DNA of 64,000 bases from Roseiarcus sp963829505 (lineage in GTDB: Bacteria > Pseudomonadota > Alphaproteobacteria > Rhizobiales > Beijerinckiaceae): NCBI GenBank assembly GCA_963829505.1, contig CAWHIL010000001.1:1178001-1242000 (forward strand), written 5' to 3'. The position numbers and the translations under genes are program-made. A model generated the notes under the pieces. That model saw nothing but the letters and a program-made list of their open reading frames with translations. It did not search any database and had not been told where the DNA came from. Shown here piece after piece: positions 7,920 through 17,060 of this stretch (its first letter is position 1; every line of letters starts with the position of its first letter).

Positions 7920-8543
7920 ATGGCCATGGCCCCCGTCGCCGTCTCGCCCGGCGTCGCCTTCTTTCCCGGCTACCTCGACCGCGCCGGGCAGGAGGCGCTC
8001 CGCGACGCGATCGCAGCCGTCCTCGCCGAGGCGCCGCCCTACCGTCCGCGGATGCCGAGAACCGGCAAGCCGTTCTCGGTCACGATGAGCAATTGCGGAC
8101 CGCTCGGCTGGGTGTCGGACGAGGCCGGCTACCGCTATCAGAAGCTTCACCCCGTGACCGGCCGGCCCTGGCCGCCCATGCCCCCGCTCCTGATCGCGGC
8201 CTGGGCCGAGCTTGCTCCCGGCGCGCCGCCGCCCGAGGCCTGCCTCGTCAACCTCTACGACGGCCGCGCCCGCATGGGGCTGCACCAGGACCGGGACGAA
8301 GAGGCGCTTTCCGCCCCCGTGGTTTCGCTGTCGCTCGGCGATCCGGCGCTGTTCCGCATCGGCGGCCTGACGCGCGCCGCCCCGACGCGCGCGTTCCGCA
8401 TCGCGTCGGGCGACGCGCTGACGCTCAGTGGGCCCGCCCGCCTCGCCTTCCACGGAATCGACCGGATCGTCGCCGGCGGCTCGACCCTGCTTGCGGCCGG
8501 CGGCCGCATCAACCTGACGCTGAGGCGGGTGACGCCGGCCTGA
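7920..8543 (+). CDS. alkB: AlkB-like 2OG-Fe(II) oxygenase (DNA repair)
   Basis: A 207-residue alpha-ketoglutarate/Fe(II) dioxygenase that would demethylate 1-methyladenine and 3-methylcytosine in DNA by oxidation. The iron ligands are seen as the HxD of GLHQDRDE (around residue 122) and the later histidine in AFHGIDRI; RINLTLRR is the RxNxTxR signature of AlkB that binds 2-oxoglutarate and substrate. Start at ATG 7920 is immediately followed by another in-frame ATG at 7926, either of which could be used. Transcribed divergently from yebC. Confidence 0.9.
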   Translation: MAMAPVAVSPGVAFFPGYLDRAGQEALRDAIAAVLAEAPPYRPRMPRTGKPFSVTMSNCGPLGWVSDEAGYRYQKLHPVTGRPWPPMPPLLIAAWAELAPGAPPPEACLVNLYDGRARMGLHQDRDEEALSAPVVSLSLGDPALFRIGGLTRAAPTRAFRIASGDALTLSGPARLAFHGIDRIVAGGSTLLAAGGRINLTLRRVTPA

Positions 8544-8559
8544 CCCGGGGCCGCGGCGA

Positions 8560-9150
8560 TCAGTCCCGCGAGCCCGGCCCCGGCTTCGGCGCCGCCTTCG
8601 GTCCGCCCTTGGAGATGCCGACCATCGCGGGCCTGAGAACGCGGTCGCCGATCGTCCAGCCGCTCTGGACGACCTGGGACACCGTCCCGGCCGGGACGGT
8701 TTCGTCCGGCGCCTCGAAGATCGCCTGATGGAAGTTCGGGTCGAACTTCTGCCCCTGCGGATCGAGCTTCTTGACCCCGTGGCGGGCGAGCGCCGCCTCG
8801 AGGTCGCGCGCCGTGAGTTCGACGCCCTCGATCACCGACTGGATCTGCGCGTCCGCCGCGGCGCGGGCCTCCGCCGGCAGATGTTCGAGCGCCCGGGCGA
8901 GATTGTCGACGACCGTCAGCATGTCGCGGGCGAAGCTCGTCACGCCGTAGGTCTTGGCGTCGGCCACCTCCCGCTCCGTCCGCCGGCGCAGATTCTCCAT
9001 CTCCGCCAGCGTCCGCAAGATGCGGTCCTTGAGCTGGGCGTTCTCGGCGTTCAGCGCCTCGACGACGGCGAAGGCGTCGCGCTCCTCCGAGTCGGGGGTC
9101 GCGTCCGCAGGCGGCGCGGCCTGGCCGCGGTCGGCGTTGGGATCGTTCAT
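8560..9150 (-). CDS. grpE: GrpE nucleotide exchange factor
   Basis: The DnaK cochaperone that releases ADP. A disordered acidic/Pro-rich N-terminus (residues 1-30) precedes the long coiled coil (LNAENAQLKDRILRTLAEMENLRRR within ~34-60) and the beta domain with GQKFDPNFHQAIFE and GTVSQVVQSGWTIGDRVLRPAMV, the family signature. Length of 196 is normal. It is the last gene of the leftward series after glnD, 91 bases downstream; no CIRCE-type element is evident in that gap. Confidence 0.96.
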   Translation of the reverse strand: MNDPNADRGQAAPPADATPDSEERDAFAVVEALNAENAQLKDRILRTLAEMENLRRRTEREVADAKTYGVTSFARDMLTVVDNLARALEHLPAEARAAADAQIQSVIEGVELTARDLEAALARHGVKKLDPQGQKFDPNFHQAIFEAPDETVPAGTVSQVVQSGWTIGDRVLRPAMVGISKGGPKAAPKPGPGSRD

Positions 9151-9241
9151 GAGGATTGTGAGCCCTAAAGGATTTCGCGACGCATATCAGGGCGCGCGAG
9201 GCAAAAATCAAGCGTTTGACGAAGCGAGGGCGCCTGTGGGG

Positions 9242-12013
9242 TCAACGGTCGGCCGCGAGATCAGCAAGCAGGCGCCGCTTGATGGCGGCCTGTTTCGCCG
9301 CCGAGCTGATCTTCTGCCCGGTGAGGTCGGAGACGTAAAACGCGTCGACCGCCTTCTCCCCGAAGGTCACGATGTGCGCCGAGCCGATGTTGAGGTTGAG
9401 CTTCGAAAGCGAGCCGGTGAGATCGCGCAAGAGGCCCGGACGGTCGAGGCCGGCGACCTCGACGACCGTGTAGCGGCGCGACAGCGTGTTGTCGATCGTC
9501 ACCTCTGGCTCGATGGCGAAGGCCCCGCGCCGCACGTCGCGGGCCTCCCTCGCCGGCGCGATCTCCGCGAACCTGACCTCGCCGCGCAGCGTCCGCTCGA
9601 TGTTGCTTGCGATCCGCTGGCCCCGACGCAACTCGTCCTCGTCCCGGTCGAAGGCCCGCGACACGAAGATCGTGTCGAGCGCCAGCCCGTCGGCGGTGGT
9701 GAAGATCTGCGCGTCGACGATGTTGGCGCCCGCCGCGGCGCAGGCTCCCGCAATGCCGCTGAGGAGCCGCGGATGGTCGGGCGCGACGACGGTGACGCCG
9801 GTGACGCCGCGAAAGCCGTCGGTCGAGACCTCGGTCGCCAGCGAACGCACGTCGGCCGCCATGGCGTGCAGGAGGTTGGCGTGCGCGATCTGCCGTTCGG
9901 GCTCCACTTTCAGCCAGTACTCGGGATAGTGGCGCTGGGCGTAGGCGTCGAACTCGGGATCCGACCATCCGGGGAGAGCGCTCCGCAGCGCCTCCTGCGC
10001 GGCCACGACCCGCGCCTTCCGGTCGACCGCCGAATGGCCGCCGCCGAGCACGACCTCGGTCTCCCAGTAGAGGGTGCGCAGGAGCTGGCCCTTCCAGCCG
10101 TTCCAGACGCCCGGGCCGACCGCCCGGATGTCGGCGACCGTCAGGATCATCAGCATCCTGAGCTGCTCCTGAGTCTGGACGATCGCGGCGAGCGCTTCGG
10201 CTGTTCGCGGATCGGAGAGATCGCGCCCCTGGGCCATGTTGGACATGACGAGATGCTGATCGACGAGCGTCGCCACCCGATCGCTGTTTGCGGGCGAAAG
10301 CCCGAATCTCGGACAGAGCTTGCGCGCCACCTCGGCGCCCGTCTTCGAATGGTCGGTCGGCCGGCCCTTGGCGATGTCGTGCAGGAAAACGGCGAGATAG
10401 AGTTCCGTGCGGTGCGAGACTTTGTGGACGAGATCGCTCGACAGCGGATGGTCGGCGACAAGGCGCCCGGCCTCGATCGCGCTCAAGGCGCCGACGGCGC
10501 GGATCAGATGCTCGTCGACCGTGTAATGGTGATACATGGAAAACTGCATCATCCCGACGACCCGGCCGAAATCGGGGATGAACCGTCCGAGCACCCCCGC
10601 CTCGTTCATGCGCCTGAGCGCAATCTCAGGCGCGTGGCGCGAGGTGAGGATCTCGAGGAAGAGGCGGTTCGCCTCCGCGTCCTCGCGCAGGCGAGAGTCG
10701 ATGCGCTTCAGCGACTGGGTGACGAGGCGCGCCGCGTTCGGGTGGATCGCGAGATTCGATCGATCCGCCGCCCAGAACAGACGGATGAGATTGACGGGAT
10801 CGCGCGCGAACACGTCCGGCGCGACGACGTTGACCCGGTCCGCCTCGACCTTGAGGTCCTTGGCGCCGGCGATCGAACGCACCCGCCGCAGCCGCCCGAC
10901 GAAGCGGTCGAACGCGGTCGCGGGCTTGGTCTGGCGCTCCTCGAGCGCCGCGCACACGATCGCCGTCAGGTCGCCGACGTCCTTGGCGACAAGGAAATAG
11001 TGCTTCATGAAGCGTTCGACGTCGGCCTGGCCGGCGCGCGTCGAATAGCCGAGTTCGCGGGCGATCGGCCGCTGGACGTCGAAACTCAGGCGCTCCTCGG
11101 CCCGGCCGGCGAGAAAGTGAAGGTGGCAGCGGACCGCCCACAGAAACTCCTCGCAGCGCTTGAAAAGCGCAAACTCGCGCGGCGAGAACAGGCCCGCCGC
11201 GACGAGGTCGTGCGGGTTCTTCACCCGGTAGACGTATTTCGCGATCCAGAAGAGCGTGTTGAGGTCGCGTAAGCCGCCCTTGCCCTCCTTGACGTTGGGC
11301 TCGACGAGGTAGCGCGAGGCGCCCGCCTTCTTCACCCGCTGCTCGCGCTCGGCGAGCTTGGCTGCGACGAATTCCGGCGCGGTCCTGGCGACGATCTCCC
11401 GGTCGAACCGCGCCTGCAGCGCGTCGAAGAGGCGCTTGTCGCCGGTGACCAGCCGCGCCTCGACCAGCGTTGTTCGGATCGTCATGTCGGCGCGCGCCTG
11501 CTTCAGGCATTCGTCGACGGTGCGCGTCGCGTGTCCGACCTTCTGCTTGAGGTCCCAGAGCACGTAGAGCAGCGCCTCGACCACCTTCTCGACACACGGA
11601 CCCGGCTTGTCGGGCAGAAGAAAAAGAAGGTCGATGTCGGAGCCGGGAGCGAGCATCCCGCGCCCGTAGCCGCCGACCGCCACGATCGTCGGCGGCGCGC
11701 CCTGAAGGGGCGCCAGCCAGCGCGTGACGAGATCGAGCGCGACGGAGAGGAGATCGTCGATCTGGCCGCTCAGCGCCTCCGCGCAGGCGCGGCCCGAGCC
11801 GCCGGCGTCGAGGGCCTTGCGGGCTTCGTCGCGTCCGCGCGCGAGGGCGGAGGCGAGCGCCGAAACCGCCGCCGCGCGGAAGGCGGCGTCGTCGCCGTGC
11901 GTTTCGCGCAAGCTTTCGAGTTCGGCCGTCAGCGCCGTCAGGTCGAGACCTTTCCCGGCGGCGGCATGGCGCGCAATTCGCCGCTCAGGGGCGGGGGCGG
12001 TCACGACGGACAT
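9242..12013 (-). CDS. glnD: Bifunctional uridylyltransferase/uridylyl-removing enzyme
   Basis: GlnD senses glutamine and modifies PII proteins, the top of the nitrogen-control cascade. The 923-residue product carries all expected parts: a nucleotidyltransferase with GGYGRGMLAPGSDIDLLF near residue 115, the helical GlnD region with NVKEGKGGLRDLNTL, an HD hydrolase domain with FLHDIAKGRPTDHS for deuridylylation, and two C-terminal ACT domains (about residues 735-800 and 845-915) that bind glutamine. No truncation is seen. It lies between gshB upstream and grpE downstream on the same strand. Confidence 0.97.
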   Translation of the reverse strand: MSVVTAPAPERRIARHAAAGKGLDLTALTAELESLRETHGDDAAFRAAAVSALASALARGRDEARKALDAGGSGRACAEALSGQIDDLLSVALDLVTRWLAPLQGAPPTIVAVGGYGRGMLAPGSDIDLLFLLPDKPGPCVEKVVEALLYVLWDLKQKVGHATRTVDECLKQARADMTIRTTLVEARLVTGDKRLFDALQARFDREIVARTAPEFVAAKLAEREQRVKKAGASRYLVEPNVKEGKGGLRDLNTLFWIAKYVYRVKNPHDLVAAGLFSPREFALFKRCEEFLWAVRCHLHFLAGRAEERLSFDVQRPIARELGYSTRAGQADVERFMKHYFLVAKDVGDLTAIVCAALEERQTKPATAFDRFVGRLRRVRSIAGAKDLKVEADRVNVVAPDVFARDPVNLIRLFWAADRSNLAIHPNAARLVTQSLKRIDSRLREDAEANRLFLEILTSRHAPEIALRRMNEAGVLGRFIPDFGRVVGMMQFSMYHHYTVDEHLIRAVGALSAIEAGRLVADHPLSSDLVHKVSHRTELYLAVFLHDIAKGRPTDHSKTGAEVARKLCPRFGLSPANSDRVATLVDQHLVMSNMAQGRDLSDPRTAEALAAIVQTQEQLRMLMILTVADIRAVGPGVWNGWKGQLLRTLYWETEVVLGGGHSAVDRKARVVAAQEALRSALPGWSDPEFDAYAQRHYPEYWLKVEPERQIAHANLLHAMAADVRSLATEVSTDGFRGVTGVTVVAPDHPRLLSGIAGACAAAGANIVDAQIFTTADGLALDTIFVSRAFDRDEDELRRGQRIASNIERTLRGEVRFAEIAPAREARDVRRGAFAIEPEVTIDNTLSRRYTVVEVAGLDRPGLLRDLTGSLSKLNLNIGSAHIVTFGEKAVDAFYVSDLTGQKISSAAKQAAIKRRLLADLAADR

Positions 12014-12065
12014 GATTCGCCTATATCATCTTTCCGGTCCGGCGCCGCAAGCTCGCCCGTGGGCT

Positions 12066-13022
12066 TCAGGCGCGGCGTTGTGCGGCTGAGCGCGCCTCGA
12101 TCGCGTCCCATATCGCAACTGCGAGATCAGGGCCGCCGAGCCGCTTGATGGCGCGGATGCCGGTCGGCGAGGTGACGTTGATCTCCGTCAGGAATCCGTC
12201 GATGACGTCGATGCCGACGAAGACGAGGCCGCGCTCCTTCAGAGCCGGTCCGATGCGGGCGCAGATCTCGCGCTCTCGGTCCGTCAGCTCGGTCTCCCGG
12301 GCCGCGCCGCCGCGCACCATGTTCGACCGTATGTCGTCTCCCGCAGGCACGCGGTTGACCGCGCCTTTCGCCTCGCCGTCGACGAGAATGATGCGCTTGT
12401 CGCCCTGCGAAACCGCCGGCAGGAATCTCTGGATCACCCACGGCTCGCGGAAGGTCGCGCTGAAGAGGTCGTAGAGGGAGCCGAAGTTGGGGTCCTTGCG
12501 GCCGACCTTGAACACCGCCGCGCCGCCCGCGCCGTAGAGCGGCTTCATCACCACCTCGCCGTGCTCGGCGCGGAACGCCTCGATCGCGTCGCGGTCGCGG
12601 GCGATCAGCGTCGGCGGCATGAGTTCCGGAAAGTTCATCACGAACAGCTTTTCGGGCGCGTCGCGGACGCTGCGCGGGTCGTTGACGACGAGCGTGCCGG
12701 GGTGAATGCGCTCGAGCAGATGCGTCGTCGTGACATAAGCGAGGTCGAACGGCGGGTCCTGCCGCAGAAGCACCACGTCGGCGCTCGAGAGATCGAGGAG
12801 GAACGGCTCGCCGAGGCGCGCATGGTCGCCCTCGACGTCCTCGACCGCCAGCGGCTCGACCATGGCCTCGAGCGTTGCGCCGCGAAGTCTGAGGCGCTCG
12901 GGCGTGTAGTGCAGCAGCCGGTGCCCGCGCGCCTCGGCTTCCAGGAGGAGGGCGAAGGTCGAATCGCCCGCAATCTTGATGCGCGCGATCGGGTCCATCT
13001 GCACGGCGACGGTAAGGGGCAT
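12066..13022 (-). CDS. gshB: Glutathione synthetase
   Basis: Joins gamma-glutamylcysteine and glycine using ATP, the second step of glutathione synthesis. The 318-residue protein has the family pattern: an N-terminal MDPIARIKIAGDSTFALLLEA domain, LRQDPPFDLAYVTTTHLLE for substrate binding, and an ATP-grasp domain with VMKPLYGAGGAAVFKV and a late INVTSPTGIRAI metal-binding loop. It follows yraN after 29 bases on the same strand, the conserved alphaproteobacterial order rsmI-yraN-gshB. Confidence 0.97.
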   Translation of the reverse strand: MPLTVAVQMDPIARIKIAGDSTFALLLEAEARGHRLLHYTPERLRLRGATLEAMVEPLAVEDVEGDHARLGEPFLLDLSSADVVLLRQDPPFDLAYVTTTHLLERIHPGTLVVNDPRSVRDAPEKLFVMNFPELMPPTLIARDRDAIEAFRAEHGEVVMKPLYGAGGAAVFKVGRKDPNFGSLYDLFSATFREPWVIQRFLPAVSQGDKRIILVDGEAKGAVNRVPAGDDIRSNMVRGGAARETELTDREREICARIGPALKERGLVFVGIDVIDGFLTEINVTSPTGIRAIKRLGGPDLAVAIWDAIEARSAAQRRA

Positions 13023-13051
13023 TCATGGTCCTGTCGGGTGAGACCCAAAGG

Positions 13052-13453
13052 TCAGTCGATCCTCAGCCTATACGCGGCGGCGGCGTGCCGGGGAAGGCGG
13101 CGGGGCGCGAGGAAGACGGCGTCGCCGCGCAGCGTGAAGCCGGCCGACCAGGGATTGCGAGAGAGCCAGGCGCGCGCGGCGCGGGCGATTTTCCGCTCCT
13201 TTGCGGGGCTGATCGACGCTGCGGCGACGTCGAGGTCGGCCCGCGCCTTGACCTCGACGAAGGCGACGACCCGGCCGCGGCGCGCGATGAGGTCGATCTC
13301 GCCGCCGTTGGCGGAATAGCGCCGGGCGAGAATGGAATAGCCCTTGAGGATGAGGAAGATCGCGGCGATCGTCTCCGCCTTGAGCCCGAAGCGATGGGCG
13401 AGGCGGCGGCGGGCCTCGACCTGCGCGCTGCGGGAGCGGGGTCGCGCGCTCAA
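13052..13453 (-). CDS. YraN family (UPF0102) nuclease-fold protein
   Basis: A 133-residue protein of the YraN family, which has a restriction-endonuclease-like fold. The core is visible as LKGYSILARRYSANGGEIDLIARRGRVVAFVEVKAR, where the E-(x)-D...ExK arrangement corresponds to the PD-(D/E)xK metal site. The cellular role is unproven; a Holliday-junction-resolvase-like activity has been proposed for the fold. The start overlaps the stop of rsmI by 4 bases, so the two are translationally coupled. Confidence 0.92.
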   Translation of the reverse strand: MSARPRSRSAQVEARRRLAHRFGLKAETIAAIFLILKGYSILARRYSANGGEIDLIARRGRVVAFVEVKARADLDVAAASISPAKERKIARAARAWLSRNPWSAGFTLRGDAVFLAPRRLPRHAAAAYRLRID

Positions 13454-14376
13454 CGCGCGCCTCCGGCCAGCGCGAGCGCCCGGGCGTAGACCTGCCGCCG
13501 CGGCAGCCCGTGCTTCGCCGCCACCGCCGCCGCGGCGTCCCGGACGGAGAGGGTCGCAAGCGCCGCCGCGATCTCCGCGTCGAGGGCGGCTGCGTCGATG
13601 GGCGTGCGCGCTTCGGGCGGGCCGACCACGATGACGATCTCGCCGCGCGGCGGCTCCTCGGCGGCGAATTCGGCGGCGAGCGCTTCGAGCGTCCCGCGCC
13701 GCACCTCCTCATGCAGTTTGGTCAGTTCGCGCGCTACCGCCGCCGGCCGCGGCCCCAGTTCGCCGGCGAGATCGGCGAGCGTCTCGGCGAGCCTGCTCGG
13801 CGCCTCGTAGATGAGAAGCGTGCCGGGCGCCGAGGCGATCGCATTGATTCGCTCGCGCCGCGCGGCGCTGCGCGGCGGCAGAAAGCCCTCGAAGAAGAAG
13901 CGGTCGGTCGGCAGGCCCGCGACGCAGAGCGCCGCCAGCGCCGCCGAGGCGCCTGGCGCCGTCGTCACCGTTAGGCCCGCGGCGAGCGCCTCGGCGACGA
14001 GCTTGAAACCGGGGTCCGATACGAGCGGCGTGCCGGCGTCGGAGATCAGCGCCAGCGCCTGGCCCTCCGCGATGCGCCGGAGCGCCCGGGGGCGCGCCTC
14101 GGCTGCGTTGTGGTCATGATAGGGGGAGAGCGGCGTCTCGATTCCGTAGCGCGCCATCAGCGTGCGCGACACGCGGGTGTCCTCGGCAAGGACCGCATCC
14201 GCCGCCGCCAGGATCGACAGCGCCCGCAACGTGACGTCGCCGAGATTGCCGATCGGCGTCGCGACGACGTAGAGGCCGGCCTCGAGCTGAGGCGCGGGAA
14301 CCGCAACGCCGTGAACGAGAAAGCTCCGCCCGGCCGGCGCCGCGGCGGCGTGGTCGGGGCGGCTGTCCCGCTTCAT
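13450..14376 (-). CDS. rsmI: 16S rRNA 2'-O-ribose C1402 methyltransferase
   Basis: An SAM-dependent tetrapyrrole-methylase-fold enzyme that methylates the ribose of C1402 in the decoding centre of 16S rRNA. Recognised from GLYVVATPIGNLGDVTLRAL, AEDTRVSRTLMARYGI, ISDAGTPLVSDPG and the FEGFLPP motif. The 308-residue length is usual; the first ~28 residues precede the conserved core. GGAAGGAAAG lies just ahead of ATG 14376, preceded by a perfect hairpin in the leader. Divergent from the LppC-type lipoprotein gene, the same grouping as rsmI/lpoA/yraN of other proteobacteria. Confidence 0.96.
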   Translation of the reverse strand: MKRDSRPDHAAAAPAGRSFLVHGVAVPAPQLEAGLYVVATPIGNLGDVTLRALSILAAADAVLAEDTRVSRTLMARYGIETPLSPYHDHNAAEARPRALRRIAEGQALALISDAGTPLVSDPGFKLVAEALAAGLTVTTAPGASAALAALCVAGLPTDRFFFEGFLPPRSAARRERINAIASAPGTLLIYEAPSRLAETLADLAGELGPRPAAVARELTKLHEEVRRGTLEALAAEFAAEEPPRGEIVIVVGPPEARTPIDAAALDAEIAAALATLSVRDAAAAVAAKHGLPRRQVYARALALAGGAR

Positions 14377-14390
14377 GTCTTTCCTTCCGG

Positions 14391-14411
14391 GGCCCCGTTC
14401 CTTTCGGGGCC
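14391..14411 (-). promoter_or_regulatory. Leader hairpin ahead of rsmI
   Basis: Read on the minus strand, GGCCCCG and CGGGGCC form a perfect 7-bp stem closing the loop AAAGGAA, which itself resembles a Shine-Dalgarno sequence. It ends about 14 bases before the rsmI start, next to the actual GGAAGGAAAG. It could affect translation or terminate divergent transcripts; no T-run is present. Confidence 0.4.
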
Positions 14412-14553
14412 TCGCCTCATCCGATAGTCACGCGACGGTCAAAATGCCACAATTTCCGTGGACAGGCCGCCGCCGGGATTGCCGGAAGGCGTCTTTGCGC
14501 GCGATGAAGCGCGCCAGCGGCGGTTCGCCGCCGTTTTCCGCTGGGGAGACCGC

Positions 14554-15750
14554 ATGAAGTTTGGCTCAGGCCCGAGCGGCGCGAGAGGCGGCGTCAGCCG
14601 CCGTTCGGTTCTCGGCGGCGGCCTCGCCCTGACGCTCGCCGGATGCAATTCGAGCGCGTTCCTCGGGCCGGCGGCCGACGGCGGCGCCCCGGCCGCGGCC
14701 GCCGGCGCGCTCGGTCCGACCGTCGGCGAAGTTCTGGGTACGGGCTCGGTCCGGGTCGGCTTGATTTTGCCGCTCACCCAGAACGGCGCGCCGAGTCCGC
14801 TCGGCGTCTCGATGCGCAACGCCGCTCAGCTCGCGATCGACGAATATTCCGGCACGGCCATCACGCTCATGATCGTCGACGACCGTTCGTCGCCCGACGG
14901 CGCGGCGCAGGCGGCGCAATCGGAGGTCGGCGCTTACGCCGAGCTTCTCCTCGGGCCCGTCTTCGCCAACGACGTTCGATCCGCCGCCGCGGTCGCCAAG
15001 GGCGCGGGTCGGCCGATGGTCGCCTTCTCGACCGACGTCAGCGTGGCCTCGCCCGGCGTCTACCTGCTGTCGTTCCTGATCGAGTCCTATGTCGACCGCG
15101 TCGCCGAATTCGCGACCTCGCGCGGCAAGAAGGCGTTCGGCATCCTCGCGCCGCAGAACGACTATGCGAACGTCGCCGTCTCCGAGTTCGAGCAGACGGC
15201 CGGACGGCTGAACGCCCAGATCGTGGTCACCGCCCGTTACGCCTCCGGTCAGCCGCAGGAGGCGGCGCAGCAGATCGCGGCGTCCGGCGGACAGATGGAC
15301 GCGCTCTTCATACCGGAGCAGGCCGACGGCATGCCGGCGGTCGCGAACGCGCTCGGCGCCGCGAACGTCAAGACGCAAATCCTCGGCACGGGCGTCTGGA
15401 ACGACGCGCGGGTCCTTCAGCTGCCGCAGCTTCAGGGCGCCTGGTTCGCCGCCCCCGACAGCGCCGGCTTCAACGCCCTCTCGGAGCGCTACAAGGCGAA
15501 GTTCAACAGCGAGCCGACGCGCCTCGCCTCGCTCGCCTACGACGCGGTGACGCTGGCGGGCGTGCTGGCGCGCAACCCGAACCCGTTCAGCGCCAAGACG
15601 CTGACAAACCCGTCCGGCTTCAACGGCGCCGACGGCGTCTTCCGCTTCCTCGCCGACGGCCGCAACGAGCGGGGGCTCGCGGTCATGGAGATCGACAACA
15701 GCGCGGCCGTCGTCGTGAGCCCGGCGCCGCGCAGCTTCGCCAAGGGGTGA
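14554..15750 (+). CDS. LppC/LpoA-type periplasmic-binding lipoprotein (penicillin-binding protein activator)
   Basis: A 398-residue lipoprotein with a periplasmic-binding-protein fold. The N-terminus has arginines and a hydrophobic core ending in the lipobox LTLAGC, so the cysteine is lipidated; an SRRSV pair upstream could also support Tat export. The rest (VGLILPLTQNG, ELLLGPVFANDVRS) matches the branched-chain-amino-acid-receptor-like domain of LppC/LpoA, which in enterobacteria activates PBP1A. The neighbourhood with rsmI and yraN is conserved. Start set at ATG 14554, preceded by GGGGAGA; the upstream GTG region does not encode a signal. Confidence 0.88.
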   Translation: MKFGSGPSGARGGVSRRSVLGGGLALTLAGCNSSAFLGPAADGGAPAAAAGALGPTVGEVLGTGSVRVGLILPLTQNGAPSPLGVSMRNAAQLAIDEYSGTAITLMIVDDRSSPDGAAQAAQSEVGAYAELLLGPVFANDVRSAAAVAKGAGRPMVAFSTDVSVASPGVYLLSFLIESYVDRVAEFATSRGKKAFGILAPQNDYANVAVSEFEQTAGRLNAQIVVTARYASGQPQEAAQQIAASGGQMDALFIPEQADGMPAVANALGAANVKTQILGTGVWNDARVLQLPQLQGAWFAAPDSAGFNALSERYKAKFNSEPTRLASLAYDAVTLAGVLARNPNPFSAKTLTNPSGFNGADGVFRFLADGRNERGLAVMEIDNSAAVVVSPAPRSFAKG

Positions 15751-15781
15751 CATTTTGTAGCCGCGCTCGCTGAAGCGCGGC

Positions 15782-15802
15782 GGCGCGATCAACGATCGCG
15801 CC
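15782..15802. terminator. Hairpin between convergent genes
   Basis: GGCGCGATC and GATCGCGCC form a perfect 9-bp stem around AAC. A degenerate second copy (GCGCGATTGGCGGTCGC) follows at about 15815-15831, each trailed by CTAC. This is a repeat type common between alphaproteobacterial genes and sits between the convergent lipoprotein and dehydrogenase genes. Confidence 0.55.
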
Positions 15803-15872
15803 TACAAAGGCGGCGGCGCGATTGGCGGTCGCATCTACGGGAAGAGGGCGCCGTCAGCGCCCCCGCCAGCCG

Positions 15873-16868
15873 TCACAACATGCTCGGCAGCACCCGGTCG
15901 GGCGGGCGGTGGCCGTCGATGAAGGTGCGGATGTTGATGATCACCTTCTCGCCCATGTCGGCTCTGCCTTCGTGGGTCGACGAGCCCATGTGCGGCAGGA
16001 GCGTGACCTTGCCGCTCTTCGCCAGCGCGACCAGCTTCTCGTTGACCGCCGGCGCGTGCTCGAAGACGTCGAGGCCGGCGCTTGCGAGTTCGCCCGCCTC
16101 CAGCATCCGCACAAGCGCGTTCTCGTCGACCACCTCGCCACGCGCGGTATTGATCAGGATCGCGTCGGGGCGCAGGTGCTTCAGCCTGCGCGCCGAAAGC
16201 AGGTGATAGGTTCCCGGCGTATGCGGGCAATGGATCGACACGAAGTCCATCCTCGCCAGCATCTGGTCGAGCGAATCCCAGTAGGTCGCCTCGAGCGATT
16301 CCTCGATCTGCGGCGCGGTCCTGCGGCGGTTGTGATAGTGGATCGACATGCCGAAGGCGCGCGCCCGCCGCGCCAGCGCCTGGCCGATCCGGCCCATGCC
16401 GATGATCCCGAGCCGCTTGCCGGTGATGCGGCGGCCGAGCATCCAGGTCGGCGTCCAGCCGGCCCACTCGCCGTTCGGTATGACCGCTGCGCCTTCGACG
16501 AGGCGCCTCGCGGTCGCGAGAATCAGCGCCATCGTCATATCGGCGGTGTCCTCGGTCATGACGCCGGGCGTATTGGTGACGGTGATGCCCCGTCGCAGCG
16601 CGCTCGTCACGTCGATATGATCGACGCCGTTGCCGAAATTGGCGATGAGCCGCATCTGCTCGCCCGCCTGCGCGATCATGGCGGCGTTGATGTGATCGGT
16701 GATCGTCGGCACAATCACGTCGGCTTCCCGCATGGCCTCGACGATCTCGGCCTGCGACATCGGCTTGTCGTCGAGATTCAGGCGGGCGTCGAACAATTCC
16801 CGCATCCGGGTTTCGACGAGTTCCGGGAGACGGCGTGTGACGACGACGACGGGTTTTCTCTTGGTCAT
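15873..16868 (-). CDS. D-2-hydroxyacid dehydrogenase (glyoxylate/hydroxypyruvate reductase-like)
   Basis: A 331-residue NAD(P)-dependent enzyme of the D-isomer family. Visible features are the substrate loop NFGNGVDHIDV, the Rossmann motif LGIIGMGRIGQALARRARAFGM, the catalytic arginine in INTARGEVVDE and the glutamate/histidine pair ending with LPHMGSSTHEGR. The closest relatives by pattern are GyaR-type glyoxylate or hydroxypyruvate reductases that act on 2-keto acids in photorespiratory-like or serine pathways. Substrate is inferred only from similarity. It stands alone on the minus strand. Confidence 0.9.
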   Translation of the reverse strand: MTKRKPVVVVTRRLPELVETRMRELFDARLNLDDKPMSQAEIVEAMREADVIVPTITDHINAAMIAQAGEQMRLIANFGNGVDHIDVTSALRRGITVTNTPGVMTEDTADMTMALILATARRLVEGAAVIPNGEWAGWTPTWMLGRRITGKRLGIIGMGRIGQALARRARAFGMSIHYHNRRRTAPQIEESLEATYWDSLDQMLARMDFVSIHCPHTPGTYHLLSARRLKHLRPDAILINTARGEVVDENALVRMLEAGELASAGLDVFEHAPAVNEKLVALAKSGKVTLLPHMGSSTHEGRADMGEKVIINIRTFIDGHRPPDRVLPSML

Positions 16869-17060
16869 TGCCGCCGCCCTCTCAGCCCTGTCCGCTCTCT
16901 CGGCCCTGCCCCGTGCTCATCCATTTGCGCCCACGTCTTCTAGCGGTTTACGCCCCATTAACGCCGTTCGCAGCAAATGGAGCGCGCGAAGGGAACCGCC
17001 TCGGCGCGCGCCCCCGCCGGCCCGCCGGCCTCTCTAGCAGAAGACCGGGCAAAGACAAGG